Shown: positions 42,284-53,528, counted from the stretch's first letter. The stretch is DNA of 56,515 bases from SZUA-365 sp034002405 (GCA_034002405.1 JAVFAS010000014.1:1-56515), one strand, 5' to 3'. Numbers and translations: made by a program. Notes: a model not told the origin generated them from the sequence alone.

Positions 42284-43348
42284 ATGCACGAGTACACCGG
42301 CGCGCTCCACATCCACTCTCGATACTCCGACGGAACGGGGGAGATCGCGGATATCGTGCGTGCCGCCTCGGAGGTCGGACTCGATTTCATCATGCTCAGC
42401 GACCACAATACGCTGCGGCCGAAACGGGATGGCCACGAGGGTTGGCGGGAGAATGTCCTGGTCTTGATCGGGTACGAGATCAATGATCGCCGGGACCGCA
42501 ATCACTATCTCGCTTTCGGCGTGGACAAGACCGTGGGGGTCCGCATCACCGCGCAGGAATACGTCCGTCGCGTGCGCGAGCGCGGGGGCGTGGGATTCAT
42601 CGCCCACCCCGACGAATGCCGCAACAGCATGCCCGAGCATCCACCATATCCATGGGACGCGTGGGACAGCGAGGATTTCGACGGCATCGAGATCTGGAAT
42701 CACATGAGTGAATGGGTCGAGGGACTCACCGACGAGAACAAGTTCCAACGCCTCATCCATCCGCTCAAGAGTCTCACCGCGCCGCCGGAGACCACGTTGC
42801 GGCGCTGGGACGAGATCGCGCGCACCCGGCGCGTCACGGGTATTGGAGGCACCGACGCGCACGCGCACAAGGCCGACATCATGGGCTTCTTCGACGTCGA
42901 GGTGTTTCCGTACAAAGTGATGTTCAAGTCCGTCCGCACGCACGTGCTGCTTGACGAGCCGCTGCGGCGGAACGAAGACTCCCATTTCGAGGCGGACAAG
43001 TGGCGCATCTACGAGGCGCTGCGGGCTGGTCGTTGTTTCGTGGCGAATTTCTACCAGGGTGACGCGCGCGGCTTCCAGTTCCATGCCACTTCGGCGAATG
43101 AAACATTGCAGCAGGGTGATACGGCACGCTTTCCCGGCGAAGGGAAAATCGCCCTGCATGTCGAGCTGCCGCGGGAAGCGCGGATTCGGCTGTTTTGCAA
43201 CGGTGCCCTGCATGCCGAACGCACCGCGCGCGAGTATATCTGTCCGGTTCCCCATCCCGGTGCCTGGCGTGTCGAGGCGTGGATCGAGGACAAGGGTTGG
43301 ATATTCTCCAACCATATCCGACTCGAACGAGACGACGGCACATGCTGA
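42284..43348 (+). CDS. PHP-domain metal-dependent phosphoesterase-like protein
   Basis: A 354-residue protein with PHP motifs in order: GALHIHSRYSDGTG (HxH), FIMLSDHNTL, LVLIGYEIN, VGFIAHPDE and GIGGTDAHAH. These supply His, Asp and Glu for a trinuclear metal site that hydrolyses phosphoesters. The C-terminal 90 residues are a beta-rich domain (GKIALHVELPREARIRLFCN). No signal peptide. The substrate is unknown. It lies 124 bp upstream of purF on the same strand. Confidence 0.8.
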   Translation: MHEYTGALHIHSRYSDGTGEIADIVRAASEVGLDFIMLSDHNTLRPKRDGHEGWRENVLVLIGYEINDRRDRNHYLAFGVDKTVGVRITAQEYVRRVRERGGVGFIAHPDECRNSMPEHPPYPWDAWDSEDFDGIEIWNHMSEWVEGLTDENKFQRLIHPLKSLTAPPETTLRRWDEIARTRRVTGIGGTDAHAHKADIMGFFDVEVFPYKVMFKSVRTHVLLDEPLRRNEDSHFEADKWRIYEALRAGRCFVANFYQGDARGFQFHATSANETLQQGDTARFPGEGKIALHVELPREARIRLFCNGALHAERTAREYICPVPHPGAWRVEAWIEDKGWIFSNHIRLERDDGTC

Positions 43349-43472
43349 CTCGCACGGTCATACTCCTGTCTTGCAAACGAAACCGGCACGCGGCATACCG
43401 GCATGTGGCATCCCACGTCACGAATTCCATGATCACGATCACGTTCCCAGACCCAGACGGACACGCTCTTTC

Positions 43473-44987
43473 ATGAATCGCCCGATCAATACCCGCATCG
43501 TTCCCGACGAAGAAATCGACAAACCGCGATCCAATTGCGGCGTTGTCGGGATTTACGGCGCACCCGGCGCATCGACACTCGCGTACTACGGCCTGCATGC
43601 CCTGCAGCACCGGGGCCAGGAGGCCTCGGGCATCGTCTCCTGCGCGCGCAGCAATGGCGACACGCCCGCCCCGCGTCTGCGCATTCACAAGGGACCCGGT
43701 CTCGTGACCGAGGTGTTCTCGAACCAGCAGATTCTCACCGACGTCCTGCCCGGTGACATCGCCATCGGACACAACAGATATTCAACCACCGGATCCGATA
43801 ATCTGGAAAACATCCAGCCCTTCATGGTCACGTACCGTGACGGACAGCTTGCCGTCGCGCACAACGGAAACCTGACCAACACGCGCACGTTGCGCCACCG
43901 ACTGCAGCAGGAGGGGACGATTTTCCAGACCTCGACCGACACCGAGGTCATCCTGCATCTGACCGCGCGCAGCCAGGCCGCGACGCCGGAAGACCGCATC
44001 ATCGACGCGCTCAATACGGTGACCGGTGCCTATTCACTGGTGATGCTGCACGGCGAGACGATGATCGCGGCCCGCGATCCGCACGGCTTTCGTCCTCTTT
44101 GCCTCGGCCGTCTCGGAGACGCGTGGGTCGTCGCCTCGGAGACCTGCGCGCTTGACATCATCCAGGCCGAGTACGTGCGTGACGTCGAGCCGGGCGAGGT
44201 ATTGTTCTTCGACCACCGCATGGAGTCCCAAGGCGAACCCGTGCAGCGCTGGCTCGACCTGCGGCCGGAACGCTATCACCATTGCATTTTCGAATACATC
44301 TATTTTTCGCGTCCCGATTCGAAGATATTCGGAGAGAACGTCGACAAGATCCGCCGGCGTCTGGGCAAGGCGCTTGCCGAGGAACGGCCCGTTCCCGTCA
44401 CCGACGGCGAGACCGTGTTCGTCATGGCCGTGCCCGACAGTTCCAACACCGCGGCCGTGGGCTTCGTGCGCCGTGCGTCGAAGGATGGCGGCGACACGCG
44501 CCTCGAAATCGGTCTCATTCGCAACCATTATATCGGCCGCACCTTCATCCAGCCCGGACAGGAAAAACGCGAGGTGAAGGTGCGCATGAAGTTCAACACC
44601 GTCAAGGGAGTGATCGAAGGTCGCACGGTGGTCATCATCGACGACAGCATCGTGCGGGGCACGACCAGCCGGTTGCTGATCAACCTCATCCGCGAGGCCA
44701 ATCCGAAGGAACTGCACGTGCGCATCAGTTCCCCGCCGATCCGCAGCCACTGTCCCTACGGCATGGATTTCCCCAACGCCGACGAACTGATCGCCACGCA
44801 GTGTGGCGGCGATATCGAGAAGATCCGCCAGGAGATCGGCGCCGACTCGCTCGGATATCTCTCGATCGAGAAAATGCTCGGGACCGTCAGCCACGACGGC
44901 AAGCGGGGCTACTGCACCGGCTGCTTTACCGGTGCGTATCCGGTACCGCCGGAAGAGAACATGAGAAAAGAGGATCTGGAACTCTGA
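43473..44987 (+). CDS. purF: Amidophosphoribosyltransferase
   Basis: A 504-residue first enzyme of de novo purine synthesis (PRPP plus glutamine to phosphoribosylamine). A propeptide of about 20 residues ends RSN before the nucleophile in CGVVGIYG. The glutaminase domain has GLHALQHRGQEASGI and GHNRYSTTG. The phosphoribosyltransferase domain has the PRPP loop VVIIDDSIVRGTTSRLL, FIQPGQEKRE and FPNADELIA. Late Cys residues (RGYCTGCFTG) fit the Fe-S type. ATG 43473 gives the family length. Its stop overlaps the start of the subtilisin-like gene (TGATG). Confidence 0.95.
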   Translation: MNRPINTRIVPDEEIDKPRSNCGVVGIYGAPGASTLAYYGLHALQHRGQEASGIVSCARSNGDTPAPRLRIHKGPGLVTEVFSNQQILTDVLPGDIAIGHNRYSTTGSDNLENIQPFMVTYRDGQLAVAHNGNLTNTRTLRHRLQQEGTIFQTSTDTEVILHLTARSQAATPEDRIIDALNTVTGAYSLVMLHGETMIAARDPHGFRPLCLGRLGDAWVVASETCALDIIQAEYVRDVEPGEVLFFDHRMESQGEPVQRWLDLRPERYHHCIFEYIYFSRPDSKIFGENVDKIRRRLGKALAEERPVPVTDGETVFVMAVPDSSNTAAVGFVRRASKDGGDTRLEIGLIRNHYIGRTFIQPGQEKREVKVRMKFNTVKGVIEGRTVVIIDDSIVRGTTSRLLINLIREANPKELHVRISSPPIRSHCPYGMDFPNADELIATQCGGDIEKIRQEIGADSLGYLSIEKMLGTVSHDGKRGYCTGCFTGAYPVPPEENMRKEDLEL

Positions 44988-47900
44988 TGAAGCCCGCCGT
45001 CCATATCGCGTCGGGCGCGGCGGGACTGGTCCTTGTGCTGCTCCTCTTCACCGGAACGACACACGCGCAGCAGGATCTGCGCGTGTTTGTCAAGGTACGT
45101 TCCGAACAGCAGGCGGTCGCCGGCGCGGCGGGACTCGTTTTCCCCGCACCGGCGCTGCGGGAAACATTGCGGCGGCATGGATGCGGCGCGCCCGTGCCGA
45201 TGCTGGACGTCCAGGCATCCGTCTTCGCGAAAGCGGTGGGGGAGGAGCATCCGCTCGCGAATCTGTACCTGCTCACACCGGCGCCCGGGGCCGACGGTAC
45301 CCGGCTCGCGGACGAACTCGCCGCGCTGCCCGGGGTGCTGTACGCCGCGCGGGAGACGCGGCTGAGGCTGGATTTCATTCCGAACGATTCGGCCTGGAGC
45401 AGCCAGTGGGGAATGCAACGCACGGGCATGGAGAAGGCGTGGGACATCACGCGCGGGAGCGGGGACATCACCATCGGCATCATCGACACCGGTATCGATC
45501 CCGATCATCCCGACCTGCGCGGTCAGCACTGGATCAATGCGGGGGAGGATCGCAACCGCAACGGACGCTTCGACCCGTGGCCGTCGACGGAAACGCGCGC
45601 GGGAGTCGCGGGCGACCTCGACGGCATCGACGACGATGGCAATGGCTTCATTGACGATGTGATCGGCTACGACTTCGTCGACCAACCGGGCGCGCACAAC
45701 GCGGCGGGCGGGGATTACATCGAGCCCGATCCGCTCCCGTTGGATGAGATGGGGCACGGCACGAGCGTGGCCGGCATCATCGGCGCGGCGATGGACAATG
45801 GCATCGGGGTGGCGGGCATCGCCCCGGACTGCCGCATGATGACGCTGCGTGCCTTTGACGCCCGTGGCTTCGGCGCCGAGGGCGACGTCGCACGCGCGCT
45901 CGCCTATGCCGTGGCGAATGGCGCACGTGTGGTCAACATGAGTTTCGGTGATGTGGTGTATTCGCGCGTACTGCGCGACGTCATCCGCTGGGCCCATGCG
46001 CGCGGTGTGGTCATGATTGCCTCGGCGGGCAACGCGCAATCCACCGCCCTGCATTATCCGAGCGCGTACGACGAAACGATTTCCGTCTCCGCCACGGCCG
46101 CGAACGATGTGCTCGCGGGTTTCTCGAATTACGGACAGACGGTGGACATTGCCGCCCCGGGATCGGACATTCTCACCACCGATCGTGACGGACGATACAC
46201 CGCCTTTTATGGCACCAGCGCCGCCGCGCCCTTCGTCACCGGCGCCGCCGCCCTGATTCTGTCCCGGAATCCGGCGCATGCTCCCGAGGAGGTCCGTGGA
46301 ATGTTGATCGCCGCGGCAGAAGATCTGGGCGCGCAGGGGTGGGACGAGCGGTACGGCGCGGGAATTCTGCGCATCGACCGCGCGACGGCGCTCGACCATC
46401 CATCCGTCGTGCGCATCCTCGCACCGAGAACAGATTTCGCCACCGACGCCACAGAGATCGTCATCCGCGGCACCGCGGCGTCGCCATTGATGCGCGGCTA
46501 CACGCTCCAGTATGGCATCGGCGTCAATCCGTCGCGATGGAATCCCATCGGGGAGCCCCGGCTCCGTCAGGTCATCGACCAGCAGCTCGCGGTCTGGGAT
46601 GTACGCACGCTTCCCGATACGACCTACACCATCCGGCTCGCCGCCGAAAGCGACAAGGGAATCACGCTCGAAGACCGCGTGGTCATCGCACTCGACCGTA
46701 CCCCCGCGCGCATTCTCGGCGCCGTGCTCGTGCCCGCGGTCGACGGCGCTTCGTACGGCATCGCCGCCGGCTTCACCACCGACGACGCCACGCTGGGCAA
46801 GCTCTGGTACCGCGAACAGGGCTCCTCCGCGCCCTTCGCGTGGGTGTCGGCGGAAGGCGACACACGCAACAATCTGTTCATCGGACGCAATCACCGGATC
46901 TATCTGGGACCCGAATTCTTCACGCCCGGACGCACGTACGAATTCTACCTCTCCGCGGAGAACGCGGTCGGACACGAGACCATCGCGCGCGATACCGACG
47001 GCGACAATTTCCTTTTCACCGTACCCGCACCGGTCAGCAGCTTCGGCTTCACGCGCACGTCCGGCTCGTTGCCGCTCGGTCGACTCTCACGCATCACGCC
47101 GGATTTCAATGGTGATGGCGTGCCCGAACTGCTGATGAACAACATCCGCGCGGACAATACCTTCCAGGCCTGGCAATTCGACGGTCTCGGATTCTCCCGC
47201 ATCGACGGGGGCGCGCAGGGACTCGAATTCCCGCGTGGCGCGGGCGATCTCGACGGGGACGGTCATCCGGAGCTCCTGACCTCGTTTGTCCGCAATGGCT
47301 TCCTCTACCGGGGTGCCGCGCACACGTTTCCCACGCAGCGATGGTGGGCCGATTCCATCGGCGGGGATTTCTGGTCCGTCGACATCCACGACGTCGACGG
47401 TGACGGCATGCGGGAGATCCTCGCCGTGATCGACGATTCCACCCTCGGCGTGTTCCGGTTCGAGGGCGGCGCCGTGGTCGAGGAGGCGCGGATCGTCAAT
47501 CCGACCTCGCCGGGCAGTGAACCCTTCAACAGCTTCGACGCACCGCGCGCGGCCTTCGGCGACTTCAACAATAACGGAAAACCGGATATTCTTCTCGGCG
47601 ACCGCGACGCGGATTTCTTCATCGCCGAATTCAATGGTTCCGGCTACGAGATCGTTTGGGGATCGGAAAATGATTTCATCGACGGCGGCGATTTCGTCGC
47701 GGCGGGGGACTTCAACGGTGACGGGCGTGACGAGTTCGCCATCGGTTTCCGCACGCTCGATGAGGATCTCGTGCCGTTCTGGTTCTTCGGCATATTCCGC
47801 CTGCGCGCGGACAACGCCGTCGAGGCACTGTGGAGCGTGCAGCTGCATGGCGTGGCCGAGAGCGCGCAGTACGGATCGTTCACCCGCATCCAGAACAGTC

Positions 47901-49297
47901 TGACCGCGGGCAATCTTGATGCCGACGCGGAAATCGAACTCGTGATCTCGGCGTTTCCCGAACTCTACGTCGTGGACTACAACCGTACGTCGCGGGAATT
48001 CGACATCGTCTGGCAGTATCCGCTGGCGAACACCGATGCGGTGGCGATCGCGGATTTCGACGGGAACGGCGTGGCGGAGATGGCCTTCGCGACAACGGAT
48101 TCGGTCCTCTTTTTCGAACGCGATCTGCCGTACACGGGACCCGAGCCGCCGCGCGGCATCGATGTGAGTTACGTCAGCAGCCAGACCGCCCGGATTTCGT
48201 GGAGTATCGGAGCACCGGCGCCGCGGTACCGCCTGTACAAAGGCACGTCGCCGGGTGCGATGGAACCGATGGGTACCTTCGCCGCGCCGTTGCCGCTCAC
48301 CGATCCTTCGCTCGTTTCCGGCACCACCGTGCTCTATGCCGTGAGCGCGGTGGACACGACGCGCACCCCGCCGGAGAGTCCGAAAGTGTTTTCCCGGATC
48401 CTGCATCCGCATGACACGCCCCTGATCGACAGCGTCATCGACGCGGGCCAGGGGCAGCTGCGGCTCGCGGTGTCGCAGGACATGGGCACGGTGTTGCCGT
48501 CGCCCGGGTGTTTCCGGCTCGATGGCGAGCGGGAAGCGTCGAGCGTGGTCCTGCTCGATGCACGGACGCTTCTGCTATCCTTTGGTGCGATCGCGCCGGG
48601 AAAACACGGCATCGCCGTGCGCGGCCTGCGCGACGGCGAGGGTGTGCCATTCGCGGATGCCACGGTCGGGCCGTTCGAGGTCCACGCCAGTGCGTCCGAG
48701 GAATGTTATATTGCGCGGGTGGACTATCTTCCGCCCTCGTCGTTCGCGGTGGTATTCAGCGCGCCGGTCGATCCCGTCACCGCGGCGGTCGCGACGAACT
48801 ATGCCTTTCTTCCGTCCGGCACCGTCGAGCGCGCCGAGCCGGATCCCGCCGATCCCGCGCGGGTGCTCTTGACCCTGGGCGCGGACGCGCGCATCGGCGC
48901 GCGGGGCAAGGAATACGTGCTCACGGTGCGCAACGTGCGCTGCATCGCGGGTGGCATGATCGGAGCGGGCGCGGGCAGCACGGCCGGTGTCATTCTCAAT
49001 GCGGCGAATCTCGATGACGTGTTCGTCTACCCCAGTCCGCTCAAACCCGAACACGCACAGCAGTTCGTCACCTTCGCCAACCTCACCGCGCGCGCCACGA
49101 TCCGGATATATACCGTTTCAGGTCTTTTTATCGCCGAAGTGCGGGAGACCGACGGCAACGGTGGCGCGGAGTGGGATCTGCGCGACGATAGCGGGGCGCT
49201 CGTGCCCGCGGGCATTTACATCTTTCACGCCGGCGGGACCGATGCGCAGGGAAGGGAAGTGGAAACCAAGGTCGGGAAATTCATGATTGTCAGGTAG
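44987..49297 (+). CDS. Secreted subtilisin-like protease with FG-GAP repeats and type IX sorting domain
   Basis: A 1436-residue exported protein. Signal peptide ends FTGTTHAQQ. The S8 peptidase domain has the catalytic Asp in IGIIDTGIDPDHPDLRG, His in DEMGHGTSVAGII and Ser in FYGTSAAAPFVTGAAAL. Beta domains follow, then FG-GAP/VCBS-like repeats (ITPDFNGDGVPELLMNN; GDLDGDGHPELLTS; GDFNNNGKPDILLGD; AAGDFNGDGRDEFAI) that probably bind calcium, a fibronectin-like domain, and a C-terminal sorting domain (DVFVYPSPLKPEHAQQFVTF; AGIYIFHAGG). It should be exported by the type IX system and act outside the cell. It starts within the purF stop codon, an odd pairing for a housekeeping gene. Confidence 0.9.
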   Translation: MKPAVHIASGAAGLVLVLLLFTGTTHAQQDLRVFVKVRSEQQAVAGAAGLVFPAPALRETLRRHGCGAPVPMLDVQASVFAKAVGEEHPLANLYLLTPAPGADGTRLADELAALPGVLYAARETRLRLDFIPNDSAWSSQWGMQRTGMEKAWDITRGSGDITIGIIDTGIDPDHPDLRGQHWINAGEDRNRNGRFDPWPSTETRAGVAGDLDGIDDDGNGFIDDVIGYDFVDQPGAHNAAGGDYIEPDPLPLDEMGHGTSVAGIIGAAMDNGIGVAGIAPDCRMMTLRAFDARGFGAEGDVARALAYAVANGARVVNMSFGDVVYSRVLRDVIRWAHARGVVMIASAGNAQSTALHYPSAYDETISVSATAANDVLAGFSNYGQTVDIAAPGSDILTTDRDGRYTAFYGTSAAAPFVTGAAALILSRNPAHAPEEVRGMLIAAAEDLGAQGWDERYGAGILRIDRATALDHPSVVRILAPRTDFATDATEIVIRGTAASPLMRGYTLQYGIGVNPSRWNPIGEPRLRQVIDQQLAVWDVRTLPDTTYTIRLAAESDKGITLEDRVVIALDRTPARILGAVLVPAVDGASYGIAAGFTTDDATLGKLWYREQGSSAPFAWVSAEGDTRNNLFIGRNHRIYLGPEFFTPGRTYEFYLSAENAVGHETIARDTDGDNFLFTVPAPVSSFGFTRTSGSLPLGRLSRITPDFNGDGVPELLMNNIRADNTFQAWQFDGLGFSRIDGGAQGLEFPRGAGDLDGDGHPELLTSFVRNGFLYRGAAHTFPTQRWWADSIGGDFWSVDIHDVDGDGMREILAVIDDSTLGVFRFEGGAVVEEARIVNPTSPGSEPFNSFDAPRAAFGDFNNNGKPDILLGDRDADFFIAEFNGSGYEIVWGSENDFIDGGDFVAAGDFNGDGRDEFAIGFRTLDEDLVPFWFFGIFRLRADNAVEALWSVQLHGVAESAQYGSFTRIQNSLTAGNLDADAEIELVISAFPELYVVDYNRTSREFDIVWQYPLANTDAVAIADFDGNGVAEMAFATTDSVLFFERDLPYTGPEPPRGIDVSYVSSQTARISWSIGAPAPRYRLYKGTSPGAMEPMGTFAAPLPLTDPSLVSGTTVLYAVSAVDTTRTPPESPKVFSRILHPHDTPLIDSVIDAGQGQLRLAVSQDMGTVLPSPGCFRLDGEREASSVVLLDARTLLLSFGAIAPGKHGIAVRGLRDGEGVPFADATVGPFEVHASASEECYIARVDYLPPSSFAVVFSAPVDPVTAAVATNYAFLPSGTVERAEPDPADPARVLLTLGADARIGARGKEYVLTVRNVRCIAGGMIGAGAGSTAGVILNAANLDDVFVYPSPLKPEHAQQFVTFANLTARATIRIYTVSGLFIAEVRETDGNGGAEWDLRDDSGALVPAGIYIFHAGGTDAQGREVETKVGKFMIVR

Positions 49298-49303
49298 ACA
49301 GGA

Positions 49304-49981
49304 ATGGCAGGAAAGAAAACAGTATCCACGGGACGTCCCGGCGCGGCGGAACGCGACACGGGCACGGCGGCACGCGACACGGGCACGGCGATGCGCAATG
49401 CAGCGCGGCGCGGCGCGACGGCCGTCACCACCGACCGCATCATCACCCCTTCGAATCTCGTGAGCATGTTTCGCATGCTGCTCGTCATTCCCCTCGTCCT
49501 GCTGTTCGACCAGCCGCGTGCGAATCAACTGATGATCGCCGGTGTCATGCTGCTCGCGTATGCGAGTGATCTGGTGGACGGCTGGCTTGCACGGAAATTC
49601 GGCGGCGAATCGAGTTTCGGCCGCATCATCGATCCGTTGGCCGACAAGGTCGTGATCATCGCGCTGGTGCTGCTGATGGTGGACGCACGGTTGCTGCCGC
49701 TCTGGTTTGTCATCGTGGTGATCACGCGCGATGTGATCATCTTCACCGCGGGCGTGTACCTGCGCCGGCGCAGCGGCATCCTCGCGCAAAGCACCATGCT
49801 GGGCAAGGCGACGGTCGTCAGCATCGGCCTGGTGCTGCTCGTGGCGCTGTTCGGCAGCGGGGGCACCAACGTGTTCTTCCAGTTGCTGATGTTCGTCAGT
49901 CTTGGATTAATCTTCGCCTCGCTGTACATGTACGGCGAGCGGTTCTTCAAACTGCTTCCGAAGAGCGGCGGGAAGAAATAG
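49304..49981 (+). CDS. pgsA: CDP-alcohol phosphatidyltransferase, PgsA-like
   Basis: A 225-residue membrane enzyme. The family motif D-x2-DG-x2-AR-x8-G-x3-D-x3-D is complete in SDLVDGWLARKFGGESSFGR plus IIDPLADK. It transfers a CMP-activated phosphatidyl group to an alcohol, most likely glycerol-3-phosphate, in phospholipid synthesis. Four or five helices follow. The N-terminal 45 residues are an unusual low-complexity extension with a duplicated RDTGTA unit; a later start (for example residue 30) is possible. It starts 7 bp after the protease gene. Confidence 0.8.
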   Translation: MAGKKTVSTGRPGAAERDTGTAARDTGTAMRNAARRGATAVTTDRIITPSNLVSMFRMLLVIPLVLLFDQPRANQLMIAGVMLLAYASDLVDGWLARKFGGESSFGRIIDPLADKVVIIALVLLMVDARLLPLWFVIVVITRDVIIFTAGVYLRRRSGILAQSTMLGKATVVSIGLVLLVALFGSGGTNVFFQLLMFVSLGLIFASLYMYGERFFKLLPKSGGKK

Positions 49982-49995
49982 CACCGTCGCATGAC

Positions 49996-50264
49996 GGGCC
50001 GGTAAAAACAAACCCGTCATCCCGAGCAGACCGGGCTGCAAAGCAGGCCGGTCGTACCGAGGGCCGGTGAAAACAAACCCGTCATCCCGAGTAGACCGGG
50101 CTGCAAAGCAGGCCGGTCGTATCGAGGGACGGTGAAAACAAACCCGTCATCCCGAGTAGACCGGGCTGCAAAGCAGGCCGGTCGTATCGAGGGACGGTGA
50201 AAACAAACCCGTCATCCCGAGTAGACCGGGCTGCAAAGCAGGCCGGTCGTATCGAGGGACGGTG
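49996..50264. repeat. Four tandem 65-bp repeats between pgsA and ftsY
   Basis: Four nearly perfect 65-bp units (49996-50060, 50061-50125, 50126-50190, 50191-50255) and a 9-bp partial. Each contains AAACAAACCCGTCATCCCGA and an inverted pair, GACCGGGCTGCAAAGC and GCAGGCCGGTC. Unit length and lack of spacers exclude CRISPR. They fill the whole intergenic region, which holds no gene. Confidence 0.9.
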
Positions 50265-50304
50265 AACAACATGAACATTCACTCACGAACGAACTCATAG
50301 CGAC

Positions 50305-51285
<981 letters not shown>

Positions 51286-51321
51286 ACGGTCTGAAAATCG
51301 TGCACGCAAGGAGCACACCGT

Positions 51322-51513
51322 ATGTTCATCAAGAAGCCCCAGCACAAGCGCTTCGAATACACGCCGCGGTATTACGATCCGAAGAAGGACGAGCAGGCCT
51401 TGCGCCGACGGCAGATCAAATTCGAGAGCAACGTCCGTCGCGGCAGCAATCGGCCGCTGCTGATCATCATCGGTCTGTTCATTCTCGTGTACCTGGTTTA
51501 TTCGTTTCTCTAA
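51322..51513 (+). CDS. Small single-helix membrane protein
   Basis: A 63-residue protein: a highly basic N-terminal half (FEYTPRYYDPKKDEQALRRR) and a C-terminal helix (PLLIIIGLFILVYLVYSFL), so tail-anchored with the basic part inside. AAGGAGC precedes the ATG. It lies between ftsY and mutL with short gaps, in an apparent operon. Similar small proteins occur near these genes in the FCB group, by my recollection; function unknown. Confidence 0.65.
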   Translation: MFIKKPQHKRFEYTPRYYDPKKDEQALRRRQIKFESNVRRGSNRPLLIIIGLFILVYLVYSFL

Positions 51514-51519
51514 GGTCCC

Positions 51520-53493
51520 ATGGCTGAAGACATCCCATCCTCCCTCATACAGAAACTTCCGCAGCATCTCGCCAACCAGATCGCGGCGGGCGAGGTTGTC
51601 CAGCGTCCCGAATCCGTGGTCAAGGAACTCGTGGAAAACGCCATCGATGCCGGCGCCGAGCATGTCACCATCAACATCACGGCGGCGGGGAAGACGCTCA
51701 TTCAGGTGATCGACGACGGCGGTGGCATGGGCGAGCACGACGCCGTGCTGGCGTTCGAGCGGCATGCGACGAGCAAGATTCGTTCGCTCGACGATCTCGA
51801 GCGCATCATGACCTTCGGCTTTCGCGGCGAGGCGCTGCCGTCCATCGCCTCGGTGGCCAAGGTGGAATTGCGCACGCGGCAGGAGGGACAGGACGTCGCC
51901 ACCTTCCTGCGCATCGCGGGTGGGACGATCGAGGAGCGCAGCAAGGTCGAGGGTCCGGTGGGCACATCGATCAGCGTGCGGAATCTTTTCTACAACACGC
52001 CCGCGCGCCGGCAATTTCTCAAGAGCGATGCCACCGAATACAAGCACATCGCCGACAGCGTGCAGCATTTCGTGCTGTCCTACCCGCATGTGCGCATCAC
52101 CTTCATCTCCGACGGGTCGACCGTGTATGACGCACTGCCGGGAGATCTCACCGTGCGCGTGGCCTACCTTTTCGGCGACCGCGTCGCGGAATCACTCCTG
52201 CCGGTACGTGAGGAGACGGATCTGATCACGGTGACCGGCTTCATCGGACGCCCGAGCTTCGCGCGGAAGTCCCGCGGTGACCAGTTCCTCTTCGTCAACG
52301 GTCGCTACGTCGTCAGTCGCTATCTCAACCACGCCGTGGTCAGCGCCTACGAAAACATGATCGACCAGGGCGCCTTCCCGATGTACATCCTTTTCCTCAA
52401 CATCGACCCCAAACAGGTCGACGTGAACGTGCATCCCGCCAAGCTCGAGGTGAAATTCTCCAACGAGCGCAATATCTACACCATCCTTGGCGCGGTGGTG
52501 CGACAGAGTCTGTACCATTACGACCTCACGCCGCGCATCGCGTTTCGCGACACGGCTTCGGGCGGCACGGACGCGGCGGGGATGGATGTCACGCGGGGCG
52601 CCGGCGGAGACGTCGCCGACGGAGCGCGGCCGCCGGAATATGATCAAAGCGGATCGGTTCCTCCGGAAAACGTACGCACCCGCTTCCAGGCACCCGACGA
52701 CCGTCCCGAGCAGAAATACGATTCCTACTCCTCGCTGCGCCGCGGCATGGCCGATCGTCCGGCCGCCGGGGGACGCATGGATCCCCGGCAGATCGACGAC
52801 CTCTTCCGGTCACTCAACATCGACGCGGGACAGGGGGGCGTACCGGGCGCGGTCCGCGACGCGACGGCGGACGGTGACACCGCCGACACGGTGATTCTCC
52901 CCAGCGAGAAGCCGGTGTCGGACACGCAATTCCTCTGGCAGCTGCACAACAAGTACATCTTCACACCGATCAAAAGCGGACTGATGATCATCGACCAGCA
53001 CGTGGCGCATGAGCGCATCCTCTACGAACGCGGGCTAGCCGCGCTCGAGAGCAGCGCCTCCTTCGCGCAGCAACTGCTCTTCGCCCAGCGTGTCCGCGTC
53101 TCGCCCGGCGACTTCGCCCTGCTCGGCGAATTGCGCGCGGAACTCGAGGCCCTGGGCTTCACGCTGAAGTTCTCCGCGCCCGATAGCGTCACCGTCGAAG
53201 CCGTGCCGCAGGACGTGCGTCCGGGCATGGAGGAACGCATCCTGGAGGAACTGCTCGAGCAGTACAAGGAATACCAGCACGCCGGCATCACCGACCGCCG
53301 GCACAACGTCGCGGCCTCGTACGGCTGTCGCGCCGCCATCAAGGCCGGCGACAAGCTCAGCGCACCGGAAATGCAGACCCTCATCGACCAGCTCTTCGCC
53401 ACCTCCAACCCCTACGTCTGTCCCCACGGCCGTCCGATCGTCATCAAGCTGCAACTCGACGAGCTGGACCGGCGCTTCGGGAGGACCTCGTAA
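51520..53493 (+). CDS. mutL: DNA mismatch repair protein MutL
   Basis: A 657-residue MutL. The GHKL ATPase domain shows LANQIAAGEVVQRPESVVKE, LVENAIDAGA, VIDDGGGM, RHATSKI and TFGFRGEALPSIASV. Near 310 is DPKQVDVNVHPAKLEVKF. After a linker, the dimerisation domain carries the endonuclease motif in IDQHVAHERILYE and ends with CPHGRPI. It therefore belongs to the nicking MutL type found in organisms without MutH. It starts 6 bp after the small membrane protein gene. Confidence 0.95.
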   Translation: MAEDIPSSLIQKLPQHLANQIAAGEVVQRPESVVKELVENAIDAGAEHVTINITAAGKTLIQVIDDGGGMGEHDAVLAFERHATSKIRSLDDLERIMTFGFRGEALPSIASVAKVELRTRQEGQDVATFLRIAGGTIEERSKVEGPVGTSISVRNLFYNTPARRQFLKSDATEYKHIADSVQHFVLSYPHVRITFISDGSTVYDALPGDLTVRVAYLFGDRVAESLLPVREETDLITVTGFIGRPSFARKSRGDQFLFVNGRYVVSRYLNHAVVSAYENMIDQGAFPMYILFLNIDPKQVDVNVHPAKLEVKFSNERNIYTILGAVVRQSLYHYDLTPRIAFRDTASGGTDAAGMDVTRGAGGDVADGARPPEYDQSGSVPPENVRTRFQAPDDRPEQKYDSYSSLRRGMADRPAAGGRMDPRQIDDLFRSLNIDAGQGGVPGAVRDATADGDTADTVILPSEKPVSDTQFLWQLHNKYIFTPIKSGLMIIDQHVAHERILYERGLAALESSASFAQQLLFAQRVRVSPGDFALLGELRAELEALGFTLKFSAPDSVTVEAVPQDVRPGMEERILEELLEQYKEYQHAGITDRRHNVAASYGCRAAIKAGDKLSAPEMQTLIDQLFATSNPYVCPHGRPIVIKLQLDELDRRFGRTS

Positions 53494-53528
53494 GTAGGCC
53501 CTTGCTGAATCAGGGATGTAGTACGGGC

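Noticed and set aside
49996..50264. CRISPR array
   Set aside because: The 65-bp units are directly adjacent without spacers and are too long for CRISPR repeats; no cas genes are present.
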